DNA of 7,893 nt, taken from DASQUK01 sp035641315. GTDB lineage: Bacteria > Actinomycetota > Acidimicrobiia > Acidimicrobiales > VFJN01. A program made the translations under genes and the position numbers. Of this stretch, positions 3,948 through 7,893 are shown piece by piece (positions within the stretch are counted from its first letter, which is position 1; every line of letters starts with the position of its first letter). The notes under the pieces were generated by a model. The model searched no databases. It saw only the letters and a list, made by a program, of their open reading frames with translations, and was not told the origin of the DNA. The stretch is taken from positions 1 through 7,893 of the forward strand of contig DASQUK010000040.1 in assembly GCA_035641315.1 (NCBI GenBank), given 5' to 3'.

Positions 3948-6743
3948 TTAGGACGCCAGGCTTGGTGCCGGGGGGCTCCGCAGGGCTCCCGGTAGCTGGG
4001 TGCGTGAGGTGATCCCGAGCTTTGGGAAGATCCGGTACAGGTGAGCGCCGACGGTCCGATGTGACATGTAGAGGCGTTGCGCGATCTCGCGGTTCGACAG
4101 GCCCTCGGCGGCCAGGTGGGCGATCTGTTGTTCCTGTTCGGTCAGCTGGATCCCGGCTGCAGGCTGCCGGTTTTGCGCCTCGCGGGAGGCCCGGAGTTCT
4201 CGCCTTGCCCGTTCCGCCCATGGACGAGCGCCAAGTGCCTCGAACGCGTCGCGTGCCGCGCGCAGAGGCATTCGTGCTGCGGCGATTCTGCGTCGATGGC
4301 GCAGCCAGGTGCCGTATTCGAGGAGCAGCCGTACCCGGTAGAGCGGCCAGCTGGTCAGGTTGGCGGCCAGCGCTGCTCGGAAGTGGGCCTCGGCCGTGTC
4401 GCCATCGGCAAGCAAGGGCCGGGCGTACAGAAGCCCGACTTGAAGTCGGTCCGACGGGGCCTGCCGACCGAGGCTCTCGGACCTGGCGAGCTGTTGGCGC
4501 GCTTGGTCGACGTGGCCGGCCCGCAACGACGCCTCCGCGTAGTCGCCGATACGCCAGAAGCTGCGAACGGGGTGGTGGGCAGGGTCGTGGGGCTCGAACG
4601 TGCGCTGAAGATGCTGGAAGGCCTCCTCATAGCGTCCGTCACCGAGCGCGAGGAGCGCGCGGGCCAACTGAATGTCAGCGAGTATGGCGCTGGCTCCCAG
4701 TGGCAGAGCCATGCCCTCGGCTTCGCGCAGGCGGGACTCGGCGCCCACCTGGTCTCCTCGGATGGCGGCGATCATCGACTGCACGGTCTTGGCGGCTGCC
4801 TCCCACAAAGCCTGGCGTGTGTCCCGGGCCAGGCTCGCTGCCTCTTCCGCCGCGGATGCTGCGAGACTCCAGTTGCCCGTGTAGATGGCATTCCATGCCT
4901 GCTGTGCGAGCGCCTGGGGGAGCAGCCACAGCCGGCCCTGCTGTCGTAGGCCGGCGACGGCCGCCGTGAGGAACGTGGTCGAGATCTCGAACGCTCCCGT
5001 CGCGTGCAGGGCGGCTCCGACCGAGGATGCGATCACGGGGTCGCACGTGTGGGGTGCGATGCGCGAGAAGATCTCGCTGAGGATTGAGCCGCGGCCCGCT
5101 GGGTCGCAGAACCCCAGGATCGACAGCACACGCGGGTCATCTTCGGGGGCTGCGACATGCTGCAGTGCCGCCGCGATCAGGTGACACGCCTCGGAGCGGG
5201 GATTCGCCCACCATGACTGCATGGCTGCCGCCTGGAGCAGTCGCAGAGCGAGATCGATCTCGCCAGCCGAGCTTGCCCGTGTTGCTGCCTCGACCAGCGA
5301 GTTCACTGCCGTGGGCTGGACCGGAAATCTGGGTTCGATCATGTCTCGGACCAGGCCTACCCGCGCACGCTCGAGGGGGTCGCAGTCCGCGGGATCGATA
5401 GCTCCGATGAGAGCCTCTGCCCGGTTCAGCTGGCCAAGGTCCGCAGCGAGCTCTGCTCCGCGCAGCAGCCGGTGGCGTCGCCGGGAGGCGTCGGGTGTGA
5501 GCTCGGCGGCGCGCTCCATGGCGGACAGCGTGATGGTGGGCGACCCACGGGCCGTGGCCTCGGTCGAGGCCCATTCGAGTTCCGCCGCGACGACCTCGTC
5601 CGGACTGGTGGTTGAGGCGGCCCGATGCCAGGCTCGCCGCGGCCGATCGATCAGGGCCGTCGCCAGAGCGCTGTGCGCTCGGTGACGCTGCCCCAGCGAG
5701 GCGGCCTGGTGGATGGCCGCGGCGACTACCGGGGGACGGAAGCGGATGCGCCTGTGGTCGTGGTCGACCAGGCACGACGCCACGGCCGGAGCCAGATCGT
5801 CGAGACTGACCGGGACGCCTTCGCCCAGCTGTCCAGCCGCGGTCAGTACCTCGTCCAATGAGGCCTGCGCGTCGGCCGACGCGACCAGCAGGACCGTCCG
5901 CGTCGCCGCCGGAAGATCGCAGAAGCGCTCGACCATTGCATGCTCCAACCGGGCCGTCATCGGTAGCCGCTCCGGTACGCCGAATGCGACCGGCGCGCCC
6001 GATCCCACCGCCTTCGGCAGTTCGATGAGGGCGAGCGGGTTCCCAGCAGCCGCGGCCAGCACCCGCCCACGCAGCTCGGACCCGAGCCCAGGGGCGATCG
6101 AGTCGAGCAAGACACTCGAGGGCTGCTCATCCATCGCCTCGATGCGCAGCTCTGGCAAGCCGAAATGCAATAGCGCGGTCTCGTACCCGTCCCGAACCGC
6201 GAGCAATAGCCCCGCTGGCGTCGAACTCAGCCGGCGGCCCACGAGACCCAGCACGTCCGCGGTCTGACGATCAAGCCAATGCGCGTCGTCCACCACCACC
6301 ACCAACGGGCCGTGCTCGGCCTCCCGGTTCAGAAGCTCGAGGGCAGCGAGCGCAACCACGAATGTGTCCGACGTCCAGCCCTCGTTCATCCCAAACGTGG
6401 CCAACAAGGCATCACGCTGTGGCCCGGGCAATTCCCGCGCCTGCTCGAGCAGCGGGCCGACCATCTGATGCAGACCAGCAAACCCCACACCCGCCTCGGA
6501 CCGAATCCCCGACACCGCCAAGACTCGCACCCCCTCACCCACCGCCCGATCAACCGTCGCCGCCAACAACGCAGACTTACCGACACCTGCCCCACCCCGA
6601 ACCACCAGCCCCGCACCGCGCTCCCGCACCCCACCCAACCACCCGACCAGGACACCCAACTCGCTCTCCCGGCCCACCAGCCCACAAGCCGCGCCCGACA
6701 CATCGATCTGCGGCCTCAACGGCGACACCTGGTCCTCGAGCAT
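3948..6743 (-). CDS. LuxR-family transcriptional regulator with N-terminal ATPase (LAL type)
   Basis: Large ATP-binding LuxR regulators use an N-terminal NTPase and a long helical-repeat region to sense a signal, and a C-terminal GerE helix-turn-helix to bind DNA. Starting at ATG 6743 the protein has 931 residues. It has Walker A GGAGVGKS (50-57), Walker B LVVVVDDAHW (147-156), a long alanine- and leucine-rich helical middle that looks TPR-like, and the GerE domain from about 867 (LTEQEQQIAHLAAEGLSNRE, then SHRTVGAHLYRIFPKLGI). All domains are complete and in frame. The frame stays open upstream to 7217, but that extension lies opposite the PucR gene and looks non-coding. Two starts are reasonable: ATG 6743 (GGTGG five bases before) or GTG 6764 (AGG six bases before). 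The ligand and targets cannot be read from sequence. It is convergent with the transposase remnant and divergent from the PucR gene. Confidence 0.92.
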   Translation of the reverse strand: MLEDQVSPLRPQIDVSGAACGLVGRESELGVLVGWLGGVRERGAGLVVRGGAGVGKSALLAATVDRAVGEGVRVLAVSGIRSEAGVGFAGLHQMVGPLLEQARELPGPQRDALLATFGMNEGWTSDTFVVALAALELLNREAEHGPLVVVVDDAHWLDRQTADVLGLVGRRLSSTPAGLLLAVRDGYETALLHFGLPELRIEAMDEQPSSVLLDSIAPGLGSELRGRVLAAAAGNPLALIELPKAVGSGAPVAFGVPERLPMTARLEHAMVERFCDLPAATRTVLLVASADAQASLDEVLTAAGQLGEGVPVSLDDLAPAVASCLVDHDHRRIRFRPPVVAAAIHQAASLGQRHRAHSALATALIDRPRRAWHRAASTTSPDEVVAAELEWASTEATARGSPTITLSAMERAAELTPDASRRRHRLLRGAELAADLGQLNRAEALIGAIDPADCDPLERARVGLVRDMIEPRFPVQPTAVNSLVEAATRASSAGEIDLALRLLQAAAMQSWWANPRSEACHLIAAALQHVAAPEDDPRVLSILGFCDPAGRGSILSEIFSRIAPHTCDPVIASSVGAALHATGAFEISTTFLTAAVAGLRQQGRLWLLPQALAQQAWNAIYTGNWSLAASAAEEAASLARDTRQALWEAAAKTVQSMIAAIRGDQVGAESRLREAEGMALPLGASAILADIQLARALLALGDGRYEEAFQHLQRTFEPHDPAHHPVRSFWRIGDYAEASLRAGHVDQARQQLARSESLGRQAPSDRLQVGLLYARPLLADGDTAEAHFRAALAANLTSWPLYRVRLLLEYGTWLRHRRRIAAARMPLRAARDAFEALGARPWAERARRELRASREAQNRQPAAGIQLTEQEQQIAHLAAEGLSNREIAQRLYMSHRTVGAHLYRIFPKLGITSRTQLPGALRSPPAPSLAS

Positions 6744-6793
6744 CACGACCACCAGGATGCCCACGTGACACCTGCTGCTTCTTTGGCCCAATG

Positions 6794-6812
6794 TGACGAA
6801 TTTCTCACGAAT
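6794..6812. promoter_or_regulatory. Direct repeat between divergent regulators, candidate operator
   Basis: TGACGAAT (6794-6801) and TCACGAAT (6805-6812) agree at seven of eight bases and start 11 bp apart, one helical turn, in the only A+T-richer patch of the 6765-6876 intergenic region. This spacing puts both copies on the same DNA face, as for a dimer or paired sites. Either neighbour regulator could bind here. Downstream, TAGGCT at 6824-6829 fits the actinobacterial -10 pattern TANNNT for the rightward gene, but the matching -35 is poor. Confidence 0.3.
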
Positions 6813-6876
6813 GCATGTCCCGGTAGGCTGGTCACCGGCAGTGTGGAGCGCGCGTGCGGGCATGCGAGGTAGGCCT

Positions 6877-7893
6877 GTGGCCGAGCGGATCGAAGACACG
6901 AGGCGGGGGGTGAATGCTTCGCAAGTATCGGGTGAGACATCCCAAGGGCTTCCGGCGCTCTTCCCGCCTGACGCCGGGGAGGTCGACTCCCGTGAACATC
7001 TCCCCAAGCTGCAGGGGCTATTCGTCCTCGCCCAGCTCATGGCCGAGAGCAGGGACGACGACCACCTCGTTCGCCTGGCCGGGTCGGCGGTCCCGTCGCT
7101 CGGCTCGTTCCGACTGCTCGGAATCCACCTGCCCGGCAGCGGCTGGCGCGAGGTGGCTGACGCTATGGCCGCGCCACAGGACCAAGCTGACATGGAGCGC
7201 CAAATCGCCACGCTCACCTCTGGGATGGGCCCGTTGGTCGCGCCCGGTCACGGCTCGGCCTGGGCCTACGCCCTGCGCAGCCTCGAGGGCGTCCTCGGCC
7301 ATCTGGTCGTAGCGGCGGACTCCGAGCCCACGGCATGGGCCCACTTCATGCTTGGAACCCTGGCCCAGCAGACCGCGAGCGCCCTGGCGAACGCCCGTCT
7401 TTACACCCGGCAGCGCTCGCAGGCCATCGAGCTGTTGGTGGCGAACGCGGCGTTGGCCACGACGGTCTCGGCCCTCGAGCGCGGCACCGCGATCCACGAG
7501 CGACTCACCCAGGTTGCCGTCGGCGGCGAGGGCGAGGTGGGTATCGCACGAGCGCTGCACGACCTGATCGGCTGGCCAGTGGCAATCGAGGATCGGTACG
7601 GGAACCTTCGTGCCTGGGGCGGACCTGGTCGGCCCGATCCCTACCCCAAGCGGTCGCAGGCCGCCTGCGAGGAGCTGGTGCGCAGGGCTCGGGATACCGG
7701 CCGACCGATCCGCGAAGCTGACCGCCTTTTGACGATCGCGAGCCCGCGCGCCGACGTGCTGGGAGTGATCGCGCTGGTCGGTGTGCCACCGGGGGAGGCT
7801 GAAGGGGCGCAGGCAGCCCTGGAGCACGGCGCCACGGTGCTGGCCATGGAGCTCGCTCGCCTTCATAGCGTGGCCGAGACCGAGCTGCGCCTC
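6877..7893 (+). CDS. PucR/CdaR-type transcriptional regulator with N-terminal GAF-like domain, 3' end outside
   Basis: The frame is open to the right edge and gives 339 residues. Residues about 45-175 look like a GAF-type sensor domain, ending in the usual helix LAQQTASALANARLY. A linker helix follows, then a block typical of PucR regulators: VANAALATTVSALERGTAIH, ERLTQVAVGGEGEVGIARAL, IGWPVAIEDRYGNLRAW and PRADVLGVIALVGVPP. It continues with EHGATVLAMELARLHSVAET. This is the CdaR GGDEF-like region that precedes the C-terminal helix-turn-helix in this family; that DNA-binding part lies beyond the window. I chose GTG 6877 because GAGG stands seven bases upstream; GTG 6910 with GAGG six bases before, or ATG 6862, are alternatives. 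Family members respond to small metabolites and control catabolic genes, but no target is visible here. It is divergent from the LuxR gene. Confidence 0.88.
   Translation, partial: MAERIEDTRRGVNASQVSGETSQGLPALFPPDAGEVDSREHLPKLQGLFVLAQLMAESRDDDHLVRLAGSAVPSLGSFRLLGIHLPGSGWREVADAMAAPQDQADMERQIATLTSGMGPLVAPGHGSAWAYALRSLEGVLGHLVVAADSEPTAWAHFMLGTLAQQTASALANARLYTRQRSQAIELLVANAALATTVSALERGTAIHERLTQVAVGGEGEVGIARALHDLIGWPVAIEDRYGNLRAWGGPGRPDPYPKRSQAACEELVRRARDTGRPIREADRLLTIASPRADVLGVIALVGVPPGEAEGAQAALEHGATVLAMELARLHSVAETELRL

Noticed and set aside
6792..6808. CRP-like site TGTGA...TCAC in the LuxR/PucR intergenic region
   Set aside because: The half-sites are eight bases apart instead of six and the second half is incomplete; the direct repeat explains the same bases better.
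6744..7217. 158-residue N-terminal extension of the LuxR regulator
   Set aside because: The added sequence lies antisense to the PucR gene, has no family resemblance and would leave no promoter region; two good starts exist at 6743 and 6764.
6914..7312. Plus-strand ATG frame of 132 codons
   Set aside because: It is serine- and arginine-rich and out of frame with the GAF/PucR-like sequence that runs from 6877 to the edge.
7018..7866. Minus-strand open frame of 282 codons
   Set aside because: It is antisense to the PucR-family coding sequence, whose motifs are clear, and shows no domain.
1..7893. CRISPR array, tRNA or rRNA genes, phage or conjugative genes
   Set aside because: I saw no regularly spaced repeats, no tRNA-like cloverleaf or rRNA sequence and no phage or transfer proteins; the only mobile trace is the IS3 scrap.

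Overview
The base composition is strongly G+C-rich, third codon positions are mostly G or C, and several genes start with GTG behind GGAGG-type ribosome binding sites. Together with the protein families seen (a PucR/CdaR-type regulator, a large ATPase-type LuxR regulator, a DUF326 cysteine-rich copper protein, an actinobacterial-looking IS3 transposase remnant), this points to an actinobacterium. I cannot place it more finely from the sequence alone.

Layout. Positions 1-567, minus strand: the 5' part of msrA (running off the left edge) with a small acidic protein gene just upstream. Positions 515-1393, minus: a broken urease accessory gene in which most of ureF is joined in frame to the last part of ureD, with ureG and the rest missing. 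Positions 1393-1667: the C-terminal end of a beta-propeller (lactonase/YncE-like) gene on the minus strand whose last 13 codons lie inverted on the plus strand. Positions 1709-2320, minus: an intact dps with its own hairpin terminator. A 314-bp divergent intergenic region follows. Positions 2635-3049, plus: a membrane protein gene broken by a frameshift, followed by a strong hairpin. Positions 3064-3276: a doubtful short reading frame. Positions 3307-3708: an intact 18-cysteine four-helix copper-binding protein. Positions 3721-3912: a remnant of an IS3-family transposase. Positions 3948-6743, minus: a complete 931-residue LuxR-family regulator with an N-terminal ATPase. Positions 6877 to the end, plus: the first 339 codons of a PucR-family regulator, divergent from the LuxR gene across about 130 bp that hold a helical-turn direct repeat.

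How the parts fit. The intact genes on the left (MsrA, Dps, the copper-binding protein) all deal with oxidative or metal stress, but they are separate transcription units and I see no sign that they form one system. Between them lies a stretch of gene wreckage: a urease accessory fusion, a propeller-gene stump with a small inversion, a frameshifted membrane gene and a transposase scrap. This looks like a deletion and rearrangement zone. The right half is ordinary chromosomal regulation. I do not see a convincing new biological system. The most notable things are the ureF'-ureD' fusion and the roughly 60-bp inversion at the end of the propeller gene.
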